Part shown: in pieces, positions 1 through 10,200 of the stretch
How the letters are laid out: each line of letters begins with the position of its first letter
Numbering within the stretch: the stretch's first letter is position 1
Source of the DNA: Symbiodinium natans
Taxonomy: Eukaryota; Sar; Dinophyceae; Suessiales; Symbiodiniaceae
Direction: 5' to 3'
Length of the DNA: 64,000 nt
Assembly: GCA_905221605.1 (NCBI GenBank)
Contig: CAJNDS010001002.1
Span: 580,337-644,336, forward strand
The notes under the pieces: model-generated
What the model saw: only the letters and a program-made list of their open reading frames with translations
What the model was told of the DNA's origin: nothing
The model's database searches: none
Position numbers and translations under genes: made by a program

Positions 1-213
1 TATGTTTGTTTGTACTTTCGCTAGTTTCGTTTGTGTTTCGTTTTTTAACTTTAAGCTGTGTGTTTTGTTTTTTGTTGCTGTTCGTTTTGGTTAGTGGGTT
101 GCTTTATGTCGCGACGTCTTGTGTGGCTTTGTGCGTGCGCGCTGGGGGGAAACCGTTCCAAACGAGATCAGCAAATAAGCGTGGCCGACCTACACACCGT
201 TTGATCGAAAAGC

Positions 214-420
214 ATGGTGGAGGAGCGCGAAGTAGTCAAGCTGAGAATTTGTCGGCTCACAGAGCTTGCGCCCGTGAGCACACTGCTCGACGCCGAGCAG
301 TTTTTGCGTGAGAAAGTCCAGGGAGAAACCCCGTCACATCCCATTAGCGACCCTCTGGCAACCAGGCCCCAGGCGTGGCTTGTGCAGTTTGCGACAGCCC
401 GAGACTGCCGCAAACGCTGA
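214..420 (+). CDS. Possible small protein or first exon, 68 codons
   Basis: The frame opens at an ATG in the context AGCATGG and runs to TGA. It begins MVEEREVVKLRICRLTELAP and ends in a basic RDCRKR tail. The composition looks protein-like: charged and amphipathic in the first half, then Pro-rich with SDPLATRP. A second open frame overlaps downstream to about 659 (lysine/serine-rich, KRSKTSGSAKKKEEM), so this may be the first exon of a spliced gene rather than a complete protein. I do not recognise a family. The DNA is free of telomeric repeats here, unlike most of the window. Confidence is limited because the ORF is short and no neighbouring exon can be joined by phase. Confidence 0.35.
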   Translation: MVEEREVVKLRICRLTELAPVSTLLDAEQFLREKVQGETPSHPISDPLATRPQAWLVQFATARDCRKR

Positions 421-934
421 GCCGTGGTATGTGGGCGCAGCGCCAGTGGAAAGAAAGATCCGAGCGACCGAAATTTCCCTCCACAGCAGCGGCCAACAGC
501 AAAAGAAGCAAAACGTCCGGAAGCGCCAAAAAAAAAGAAGAAATGACCAAGCCGAGCTACCGCGCGAAGAACAAAATGCTGACGGCTACAAAGGGTAGTG
601 TTATGCCACGCCGTCGCGTGCGAAGTCGACACCCTTTTGACACACGGGCACGCGTGTAGTCACGACACGTCGCGCGAAGTCGTGCCATCAGCGAAGTCTC
701 GAAGCGAGTTCCTGACTGTGCACGCGCTCTGCAGCTGAAACCTGGATTTCTGTTGTCACGCGCAAGGTTTTAAGAGCATGTGTCCGAAAACCTTCACAAA
801 CTGTTCAGATGAACAACTCAACAGATGAACAACTCAACACCATGCGCACGCTTTCTAAACCCCCTAAGCCCTTCAACCCCCCACCCCGAAACCCTTAAGC
901 CCCTCAACCCCCTAAACCTCTTAAAAGCTCTAGA

Positions 935-1060
935 CCCCAAGCCCTCCAAGCCCTCCAAGCCCTCCAAGCCCTCCAAGCCCTCCAAGCCCTCTAAACCCTC
1001 TAAATCCTCTAAACCCCATGAACACCCTAAACCCTCTAAAAGGCTTCCGAAACGATTGTG
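935..1060. repeat. 9-bp minisatellite (CCCTCCAAG)n passing into CCCTAAA-like repeats
   Basis: CCCTCCAAG is repeated about seven times and is then followed by diverging CCCTCTAAA units. It looks like a decayed telomere-type repeat that gave rise to a local minisatellite. The Lys-Pro-Ser ORF across it is low complexity and not a gene. Confidence 0.8.
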
Positions 1061-1168
1061 TTGTATTGGTTGACAGACAGGACGAGAGAGAGAGGGCATG
1101 GAAGTAAACAAATACGAGTGCTATGTATGATATATTCGATACATCTCGATACTAGAAAACTGGACGCT

Positions 1169-1310
1169 CTATATATATATATATATATATATACATACAT
1201 ACCGTTTATGGTATGCACGGCGTGCGGTGTATTGTGTGCAATGTTACTGTGTACGATGTAGGATATGTGATGTACAATATATATCTATATATATATTCTC
1301 CACGACGTAC
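1169..1310. repeat. TA-rich microsatellite patch
   Basis: (TA)n runs at about 1169-1198 and 1275-1297 sit in AT-rich intergenic or intronic DNA. Nothing else is recognisable in this interval. Confidence 0.7.
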
Positions 1311-1801
1311 AAAGCATATTCCCTAGTGTAGAGGAGACATGTGCGTACTTTGAATTCGGAATTGCTAATTAATGTATTGTCCGAAATCCAAAAACACAGC
1401 ACCGGCCAGCCCGCAAAATCGATGGACAACAAACTTTCGTGAAAATGGTTGATGCATAGCTGCGTATCGGTGCCCCTTATGGCATATACATCGCTGCTCC
1501 TTCCAAGCTGGAGCGCAGCAGTTCCCATCCTTGCAAGGAGCTGGAATCAGCCCTGCCTCGCAGACAGGCCAGTGCCGCTACCATAATCGAGCCAAACGTT
1601 CTTTGCACGGGCGGTTGCGACTTGAAGGGGCGGAGCGGGTGTAAGTCCAAGTCAAGTTCGAGGGCTCGTTGGTGCGTGGCGCAGGACAGCCATCAGCCAC
1701 CGGAAGGCCTGGCACATGCGAGCCCGTTCCAACAACTAATGAGAGCTAATATAGTTTGTTTGCTGAGAGCAAAGAGCCATCACGTCTTACGTGTCCTTCA
1801 G

Positions 1802-4800
1802 GTCCTGCTCTGGAAGCCTATCGACGCGAGCTTGCTGCAAAGGCAGACGGGGCGCGGCACTGCTGTCAGTCACAGCAGCGACCGAGTGGCGCCAACCAGT
1901 GAGTTTGGCTGATACCTCAGGAGGAGGTCATCCTGAAGTTGCAGGAGAGGCTCCGTGAGGCCAGTGAACAGCGCCATAACGACAATCTCACCTTTCAGGA
2001 CTCTTCACTATTGTCATAATCACCCGGAGGGGGCCGCTCCTTATTCGCTTAGGTGCTGGTTTTCCCACTTTGCATCCTTGGCATACTTCGGGATCTTGTA
2101 GCAGGAGGATAGCAGAAAAGCAGCAACATGCCGCACCGCGCCAGAAGAGCATCATTTCTCTTGCAACATTCAACCCTAGGCCCGAGGCCCTAGGCCTAAA
2201 CCATCATCATAAGTATTCAGGCGCTTGAGCTGTGCCAGGGACCGTCAGCGGAGCCCCCGGAGATGAAGAGATTGCTGCAGGACCACCTAAGAGCAAGCCG
2301 GGTTGTTTATTGTGTAATACGAAGGATGCCCGCTACAGCTTTCTCCGGACCCTTAAGTTCCGGGACCGGGAAGATGGCTCCTTTTGGGGTATGTTGCATC
2401 CTACTGTAAGGATCCGTAGGCACTCAAAAAAGAGCCCTGAACAAAGGGGACCTGCCGCTTTCAAGTAAAACGAGCCACACGGGGTTTGAACATGGCTCAC
2501 TACCTTCCGTGGAGCCAACATGTCAGAATATGGGCGCTGAGCCTGAGGAGGCAGTTTACACACAAAGTCTGGCAACCGAGTTTGAAGTAGTGGCGGAAGC
2601 ATGTGCTGCTGTGGGCGGGGGGTTGGCCTCAGGAGCTATCCGAGCTGCGGCAGGCCAGAAGCAACGGCCTCAGCCATGCTTCAACTCACAATCACATGCC
2701 CCGAGAACCCACAATTACCATTGGCAAGTGCCGGAAGGCCATGCGTTTCTTTGATGGGACGTCGGCGATCAGGGGTAGTGGATCAGAATGCTACGGGATA
2801 CTTTAAGTCTAGTGCCTAGTTCTGACGCAAGTTCAGAGCCCGCAAGAAAATGCGTCCTCCACAGCTCCTACATGCACGCTATGTTCCCGGCAGCAGACTG
2901 GCGTAGGGAGGAGAGCAATGCCCCTTGAACAGCAAAGAGGGCTACGCTTGATTCCCGGGCTCACAAGTCTGGAAACCGCAAGATCTGCACCCAAAGCTAA
3001 TCCAAAGCCCTGAAACTGAAGCCGCTGTTTTCTCTGCTGTTCCCCTGCTCCCCCACGGTTCCCGAAGGCGAGGATGGCCAGGCCCTCGATGAGGCGCAGC
3101 GTGCCCTGCAGGAGGCTCCTCTTCGCAGGGCTTTTGGCGAAGGGGGGTTGTATGGGTTCCGGACCGTAGCCTTAAAATCTTGCAAAAGGGAAGTTTGCCC
3201 ACCCACGCTGTACTCCATTAGGGTTTAAGGTTCCCCCCCCTTCACTCCAGGGGAGATGATGCACAGAATTCGCAGGCCCCACCTGGGAGCTGCCACCCTT
3301 TCCATCCCTTGCTGTGGGCCCTGGAAAGGTATCGACTTCTCGGAAGCCATGACTCACTCCAGATCCCATTTTGAAAATTTGGGGCTGTGTCCAGGCAGAG
3401 ATGACGGAGAAGCGCTACTTGGAGGCCGTGTGACTGGGATGGTTCACGCACTTAGTAACTTAGTGCCATCTTCGTCATTGCTTCCCGTGCTAAACCCAAG
3501 ATCTACCAAGCTTGCAAATGGCTTTAGGCATGTGGGACGTCTTCGTCCATCCACAGAACGTGAATACTGCAGCCACGTGAAGAACAACTCTTAACGCTCT
3601 TGCATTTCGCTTGTGTATGTAGCACTTCGAGTTTGATTGACTAGGTTAGAGACAGTGCCAGATGGTTCGCTTTGAACTGTTTAAAGATGCTCTGTCTGGA
3701 TGAATTGGAACGGCGCTCTGAGAACACGAGTGACGTGATTCATGAACGAACTCTGTCACTCTGAAATGCTCAAGAGGCCAACGGAGCAGCGATTGCTGCA
3801 ACTCCTTGTCCGCTCCTTTTCCTGCGGCAGGTGGTGCGCGAAAACCGCAAGCTTCGACAGGACCTGTCTGCATTGGAAGATGATGGCTTCTGGAAGGACC
3901 GATGCTGTTGTTTGAAGGGCACTATGCCATTGCGGTTGTGCCTCGAGACGTCGGACCATTCCTCCTTTAAAGCGTGCTTGTGCTCAGCAGCAGGAGATCG
4001 AATCTCTCCAGGCTCGCAACCAGGAGGCTTGTGAAGGTGCATCGTTTCTGCAGAATCCAGTGATTCTGCTTCCGGTGTTCTGCCTGCTACCAGCAGTTGA
4101 GCCAAGAGCCCATTCTGAGTAAGCTGGGCCTATCAGAATGTCTGTGATTCTTGAGCCCGGCCGCGTGGTCAACCTGCGTGCGCGGCGCACTTTGCTACAC
4201 CCGAGCTGCCAGCCGCCAGGCCGTCAGCCTCGCGAAAGAGAGCCATGAGGCTGGCGAAGCCCTAATCCCCAACACCTGGAACACAGAAAGCTGCAGCCAA
4301 ACCTGTGGAACCACTCAACGGCCAAAATCGACAGTGTGGCAAGATGTGGCAAGATTAGGTGAGTAGGGCCGTCTCTTCCTGGCCAGGTTCTGTTGCGGTG
4401 CGGGGCACATGCCGGAGTGGATATCTCGTCTCTGGCAGCCCGGGGCACGGCGTGGGATCTGTGGCAAGGACTTAGAGGCGAGTCCTTTCGGCTCCTTCTG
4501 AGGCTCGTCTTGAGACCTTTGCTGCCGCCGGCTGAAATCTTTGCGAAGCTCCAGGCTGTCGTTGGGTGTTCGCTGCCGCTGAAAAGCAGCGCAGGCACAT
4601 GACGACATCTCCTCCAGGACTCCATGCGGTGATACTTAAGAGGTACTCGAGTCATCAGCCGAAGGCGAAGTACCATGTGCTGTCGGGTCTAGCAAACCGG
4701 ACTGCGACGATAGCTTACCTGCCCCAAAGGCCCTTAAAACCGCATAATTCAAGCTGCAACCAATTCAGCATTGCTTGTGTTCTACTCCCGGGTCAGCAGA

Positions 4801-5177
4801 TGCCGAAAGTCCGAAGCAGTCCAACAAGGAAGTAACTAACAACTCTATGCAAACTTCAGGTGTTTCAAATCGTTTCAGAATCTTTGTCGTTACACGTAGC
4901 CTGCCCCCTTCAATCTTTGGACAGCTTTGGACTTCCAGCTGCAAATGCTGAATGTGCAGAGGGGGCTGCAAACAACGTCACGTGCTTCACTGTGGTTCTC
5001 ACATGCTGTCTTCAATGAGTACTCGCCAAGGTTCAAGCATTACAGGCCTGCCATTCTCTTCTTGTTGTATTGCGAGGTGACCAGGCTACCAGCATAGATG
5101 CAACGCCTGAGGCTGTGGATTGTCTCGAGCTTCTTCTTCTGGCGACGCATGGTGCCTGCCTCAACACTGAGTGCTGA
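1802..5177 (+). CDS. Split gene for a coiled-coil protein with an ankyrin-like C-terminus (3' part)
   Basis: Exons inferred from AG acceptors, open frames and phase are 1802-1842, 1921-1998, 2221-2280, 2633-2653, 3082-3111, 3831-3896, 3991-4026, 4097-4118, 4220-4258, 4503-4530, 4555-4617, 4939-4976 and 5046-5177 (TGA at 5175-5177). Most are phase 0. The 4503/4555/4939 junctions are phase 1 and still join in frame. The 4097-4118 to 4220 junction is not resolved. Donors are mixed: GC after 1842, GA after 1998, 2280 and 3896, GT after 4976. Peptides such as EEVILKLQERLREASEQRHN and VVRENRKLRQDLSALEDDGF show heptad-like coiled-coil character. The last two exons (ANAECAEGAANN, then TPEAVDCLELLLLATHGACL) resemble ankyrin repeats. 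Individual boundaries are provisional and upstream exons are probably missing. Function unknown; a cytoskeletal or scaffold role would be a guess. Confidence 0.65.
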
Positions 5178-5558
5178 ACGCAATGGACTTCGTCCGCGAT
5201 TCATTCGACTTTCATGTCCAGATTGTTCAGCTCGCACCTCGACATCTGAGGCTCGGACTTATGCAAATACGCTCGGCGCGGAACGAACAAAGAACCAATC
5301 CAAAAAAGGAACGGTAGCAAGACTATATCAAGCGTGATTGTTTACAGCCGCATTACATCATATAAGTCGGCCTTTTTTTTTTTTTAATTTGTGGGGCGTG
5401 GGAAGGTGACTTGGGGTTTCCGAAATTAGGGGTACCCTTTGTTGGGGAAACTTTTTGAATAATTCAAATTATATTATAGAACTGAGAATAGTAAAACCTT
5501 CGCATTTATTCATGATTTCCGAACGATTCGTTGCACTTAATGGGGCAATGGCAATTTC
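5178..5558. other. Noncoding stretch downstream of the first gene
   Basis: This holds a short T-run near 5373 and increasingly AT-rich DNA. I see no exon-like island, RNA gene or repeat family here. Confidence 0.5.
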
Positions 5559-5791
5559 TTGATATTGAAATGGATTAGCTGCCACGAGGAAAAAGAATCC
5601 AAGAATTCTATTTCCGCATGGGTGGGATGTGAGATAAGACTATCAATCGGACGACAATGGGGGGTCTTGTACACACAGGATTCTCGTGAAAAAAATCTCT
5701 TATATAATATATGGATGATTCTTGAAAATATACATCAAAATTACTTATCATACGAAATTCCATCAAGAAAAATATATGGGGATGGGGAGGG
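5559..5791 (+). CDS. AT-rich open frame cut off by the assembly gap
   Basis: About 77 codons are open up to the N run, including WISCHEEKESKNSISAWVG and RQWGVLYTQDSREKN. The composition is much more AT-rich than the exons elsewhere and the frame has no stop before the gap. It could be an organelle-derived insert, an exon, or chance. No family recognised. It borders the gap, so continuity with the telomere-repeat region on the far side is not certain. Confidence 0.25.
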
Positions 5792-5891
5792 NNNNNNNNN
5801 NNNNNNNNNNNNNNNNNNNNNNNNNNNNNNNNNNNNNNNNNNNNNNNNNNNNNNNNNNNNNNNNNNNNNNNNNNNNNNNNNNNNNNNNNNN
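5792..5891. other. Assembly gap (100 N)
   Basis: Exactly 100 N characters, the usual placeholder for a gap of unknown size. DNA to the left has no TTTAGGG tracts beyond weak traces; DNA to the right is saturated with them. Confidence 0.99.
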
Positions 5892-6144
5892 TCAAGGGGG
5901 TTTAGGGTTTAGGGTTTAGGGTTTAGGGTTTAGGGTTTAGGGTTTAGGGTTTAGGGTTTAGGGTTTAGGGTTTAGGGTCAAAACCTCAACCCCAAAACCC
6001 TAATCCCAACAAGCCCAAAATCCTAACACCCTAAACCCAACAACCCCCCAAAACCCCAAAACCTAAACCCAACAACCCCTCACAACCCAGAAACCCTAAA
6101 CAAAGCAAACCCCAAAAAACCGCAAGTCCTTAAACACAAGCAAG

Positions 6145-6200
6145 GTCTTGTACTGCCGCCGGGCTCGGGGCTCGGAGACGTCGGCGCTTAGCGCGGTCTC
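6145..6200 (+). CDS. Possible short exon of the membrane-protein gene
   Basis: A GC-rich island lies between a C-rich tract on the left and a G-rich tract on the right, the same setting as the well-supported exons. After the acceptor AAG it is open in more than one frame (for example VLYCRRARGSETSALSAVS), so the reading frame and the 3' boundary are undecided. Confidence 0.35.
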
Positions 6201-6221
6201 AGGGAGACAGGGAGGTCAAGG

Positions 6222-6446
6222 GGTCAAGACTCGTCCTCTTAAGGTTGTACCCCTCAAGGTTTCCCTTAGGTTACTCTTAGGGTTTTGGGTTTTGGGTTTA
6301 GGGTTTAGGGTTTAGGGTTTAGGGTTTAGGGTTTAGGGTCCTATTTTGGCTCCTGTCTTCCCTTAGGAATCTGAAAAAAGAGGGTCCCCAAACACCAAGG
6401 GTACCACCTCAGGGGTCCAAGTAGAGTCCCACGAAGAGAGCTTGTC
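6222..6446. repeat. Diverged repeat element, copy 1 (paralogue of 7555-7745)
   Basis: It starts near GACTCGTCCTCTTAAGGTTGTACC and ends near CCAAGGGTACCACCTCAGGG. The same ordered motifs occur at 7561-7740. The ends are partly inverted (GGTTGTACCCCT against AGGGGTACAACC-like), suggesting a short hairpin element with telomeric repeats inside it. Confidence 0.55.
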
Positions 6447-6837
6447 CCTAAACTTAGGGTTTAGGGTTTAGGGTTTAGGGTTTAGGGTTTAGGGTTTAGG
6501 GTTTAGGGCTTCAGAGCTTTGGGTTCAAAATCGGGAGAGCAAAAAAGGGCACTTGGGCACGCAGGTCTCAAGGGCTTAGAGCTTTGCAGGGCTTGGGGTT
6601 CGCATTCCCAGGTGCAGGGTTTGGGGTTCAGACGGCTTAAACCCTAAACCCTAAGCCCTAAACCCTAAACCCTAAACCCTAAACCCTAAACCCTAAGTTT
6701 AGGGGGGTTCAGGCTTTAGGGTTTAGGGTTTAGGGCTTGTAGGGCTGAAAGGGGTTCAGGCTTCGTGGCGCGTAGGGTTCCTCAGACCCTAAAGCCCCAA
6801 AAGCCCCTGGAGCCCTGAACCCGGAGGTGCAACTTGC

Positions 6838-6921
6838 GGGCCCTAAACCCTAAACCCTAAACCCTAAACCCTAAACCCTAAACCCTAAACCCTAAACCCT
6901 AAACCCTAAACCCTAAACCCT
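6838..6921. repeat. (CCCTAAA)n tract
   Basis: About 12 near-perfect units in C-rich orientation. Confidence 0.95.
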
Positions 6922-7265
6922 GTACCTAGGGTTTGGAGTTTAAGGTTTAGGCTTTAGGGTTCAAGGACCCCGAAACCCATCAGCCACTAAACCCTGAAGC
7001 CCCAAACCCTAAAGCCCTAAACCCTGAACACCTCAGAGGTAGAAGTATACCTTATATGGTCCCTATATACCAAAGTAGCCCCTAATTAAAATAGCCCCAA
7101 ATAACCCGTAAGGTCCCTCATAAGGGTCCCTCCTTTAGTCCCTTGAAACACAGGGCCTAAAGCCCTAAACCCTAAACCCTAAATCCTTAAACCCTAGCCC
7201 TAAGCCCTAAGCCCTAAGCCCTAAGCCCTAAACCCTAAACCCTAAACCCTAAACCCTAAACAAAG

Positions 7266-10200
7266 GGCGGCTGGGACTCGAACTTCTGGTCCTCCTCCTC
7301 TTCGGTCAGCCGCGTCCTGGAGGACTAGGGGTTTAGGGTTTAGGGTTTCGGGTTTCGGGTTTCGGGTTTAGGGTTTAGGGTTTAGGGTTTAGGGTTTAGG
7401 GTTTAGGGCCCCTAAGGGGTTAGGGCTTAGGGCTCTTAGGGGTTAGGTTTTCAGGTTAGGGCTTGAGGCTTAGAGGTTTAAGCCGAGGGTTTTTAGAAGG
7501 GTTTTGGCAGGTCAGTGGCTTGAAGGCTGCCGTTTGTAAAGTCCCTTGGAGCCTAAGGATTAGGACTCGTGCCCCTGAGGTTGTACCCCTCAGGGTTTAC
7601 GGTTTAGGATTTAGGGTTTAAGGTTTAGGGTTTAGGGTTTTGGCACTCCTAATATGCCCATTATACTACCTGCCTAAAGGATCTTGAAAATGGATCCCCA
7701 AAACCCAAGGGTACAACCTTCAGGGTCCAAGGTACAACCCCTGGCAAGAGGAACGCGAAAAGCTAAACCCGAAGCCCTGTGGCCCTGGGCCCCCTGGCCC
7801 AAAACCCTTGAACCCCAAACCCCCTAAAACCCCAATACCCCAAAACCCAAAACCCCAAACCCCAAACCCCCAAAACCCCAAAACCCCAAAACCCCAAAAC
7901 CCCAAAACCCCAAAACCCCAAAACCGCAAAACCCCAAAACCCCAAAACCCTACACCCGGACCCTATATGTCTTGAGGCCCTCAAGCCCTAACGCCTACAG
8001 ACCAAAGAGTCCCAAAACCTAGACCCTCGAAGCCTCGAGACATCAAGCCTTGAGAGTTTCGGTTTTTGGGGTTCGTGTTTAGGGTTAAGGCTCCTGAAGA
8101 CCTTAGGACTTTAGAGGCTTTTGGTTTTAGGGGTTTCGGGTTGAGGATTTCGTGGCCTTTGTGCGGCGTTCTGCAGGACAGCTACTCTGACGACGTCCGA
8201 GATCCCGGACAAAGGAACGAATGGGGGGGGGGGAGTGGCTGAGCAAAATAGGGTCTATTTAGAAGCTACCGCCTGGGATTATTAATCAATTTTAGCATAT
8301 CCAAGACAACCCAGCTACTTCTCCAACAACGTCTCACGCATATGCGCACTTAGACAACTCATTTCGGACTGATAAATGTTTTGGCTCTTGCAATCTCAGA
8401 CCCTAAGCCCGGAACCCTGACCACAAATTCGTACACTCTAAAACCCTACACAAGAAACTCTATACCGTATTTCCTAAACTCTAACTCCTAAACCCAGAAT
8501 CTAAAAAGAAAAGGAGGAAAAAGAAAGAATCATGTGCAGACGTTCCTGTGTTCCTATCTTCGGAGTTCTTCTATTCCTATCTCTGCTGATTTTTCAGAAT
8601 GGAAGGAGGGCTTCATTTTCCCTCTCACTTTTCCTTTCACTTTTCTTTTCTCACTCCAAGCAGAAGGGAGAAGACAAGGGTCAATAAATAGAAAGGTGAC
8701 CAAAATGGATGAAAAGATCGCCTGCTTTCATTTCTAAACGGCCTGTCCCCGCCTTCTTTTCTTTGCACAGTGCAGACATAAATAAACACGAAAGAAGAAA
8801 GAGGGCCTTTCCCTACTATTTCCTTCGCTATCCTGGAATCCTGGTTCGGAAAAGAAAGGAACAGCTACCAGCCCCCCTCCCGACTTTCATCTTTCCATTT
8901 CTTTTGTTTCGTCACGCTCAAACGGACAGAAGAAGGGCGGCCTCTAGTGTTTCCTCGCCTCCTTCTGCACTGTTATAACTTCCTTTCTTTTCTCTTCTGT
9001 TGCTTTGTGTGACAGGTGCGGGGGCATTTCTTTCACTTTTCCCATCGAAGAAAGGCTCCCTTCCTATCCGCATATTTTCTTTTCTCTTCCTTCCGAAAAA
9101 GACTATAAGAGGCAGGGATAAACAGAATGAAAGAGGAGTCTCCTTTTGCTTTCCGACTACCTTCTCACCACAAAAAGGAACCCTTCTCTTTCTTCCCTTG
9201 ACTTTCTTTTATCTTGTTTGCATTCTACGTTTCCCACTAAGAAAATGAGACAATGATGAAGATAAGTGAAGAAAGATCACCTGCCTGCACGCAGGTTCTC
9301 GGGAGCTTGTCTCGACCGGGCTGTCCCTCCTTTCCCCGCACGTCCCTTCGCTTGTCCCCATTGATCTCTCGCGTCTCTTCCCTTTGCACTCTCTCGCCTC
9401 TGGCCCGCCTTCCATGCTGAAAATGCGAAGAGATACGAAAAGAAGAGCTCATGATTCTTTCTCATTTCTTCTTCTTTATCATTCCCATATGAGTAAAGAA
9501 GAAAGATTAGGAGAGAGAGCCCTGCGGCAATTCCTGTTTTGGGCGGAAGAAAAGAAACAAAGAGATAATAAGAGAGAAGAACGAATAAGAAGGTGCCGGG
9601 AACGAAGATGGAAACTGCTCCTTCACCCTGGTCTATCGCTTCCTTTTCGAATTTTTTCGGAAGGAAGATCGAAGAAGATAGTGGGAAAAAAGGAGTGAAG
9701 TGCCCGTAGAAGGGAGAAAGTGAAAGGGATGCCCCCGCAACTTTCATATTTTGATAAGAATGCAAGCGCCAGCAGAGAAGAAAGGAAGAGAGAATAACGA
9801 GGAAAGAGCGGAAACCGAGGAGATTAGGAGCCAGGTTTCCCTGATTGATTCTCGTCACTTTTCTCTGTTTTGGGAAGGTAAAGGGCTTTATATCTCCCAC
9901 CTCTCTCCCTTGTCTTTTTGGTTGGAGTGAGAAAATATAAAGAAAAGCGAAAGGAAAAGTGAGAGGGAGAAAGAAGCCCTCCTTCCATTCTGAAAAATCT
10001 ACAGATTTAGAGACAGGAATAGGGGACAATATGGAAATGACTCTTTCTTATTTCTTCACGTTGTCTCCTTTCCCTATATGACTCCCTTGCGATTTCCCTT
10101 TTGGTTGGAGTGAGAAGAGACAAAAGAAAAGTGAAAGGAAAAGTGAGAAGGAGAAAGGACGCAGAGATAGGAATAGAAAAACTCAGAAGAGACACAGTCT

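Noticed and set aside
9277-10029. Minus-strand ORF of 250 codons in the satellite
   Set aside because: Ser/Phe/Leu-rich composition follows from the purine-rich + strand; it is broken by frameshifts in the other satellite copies and shows no domain.
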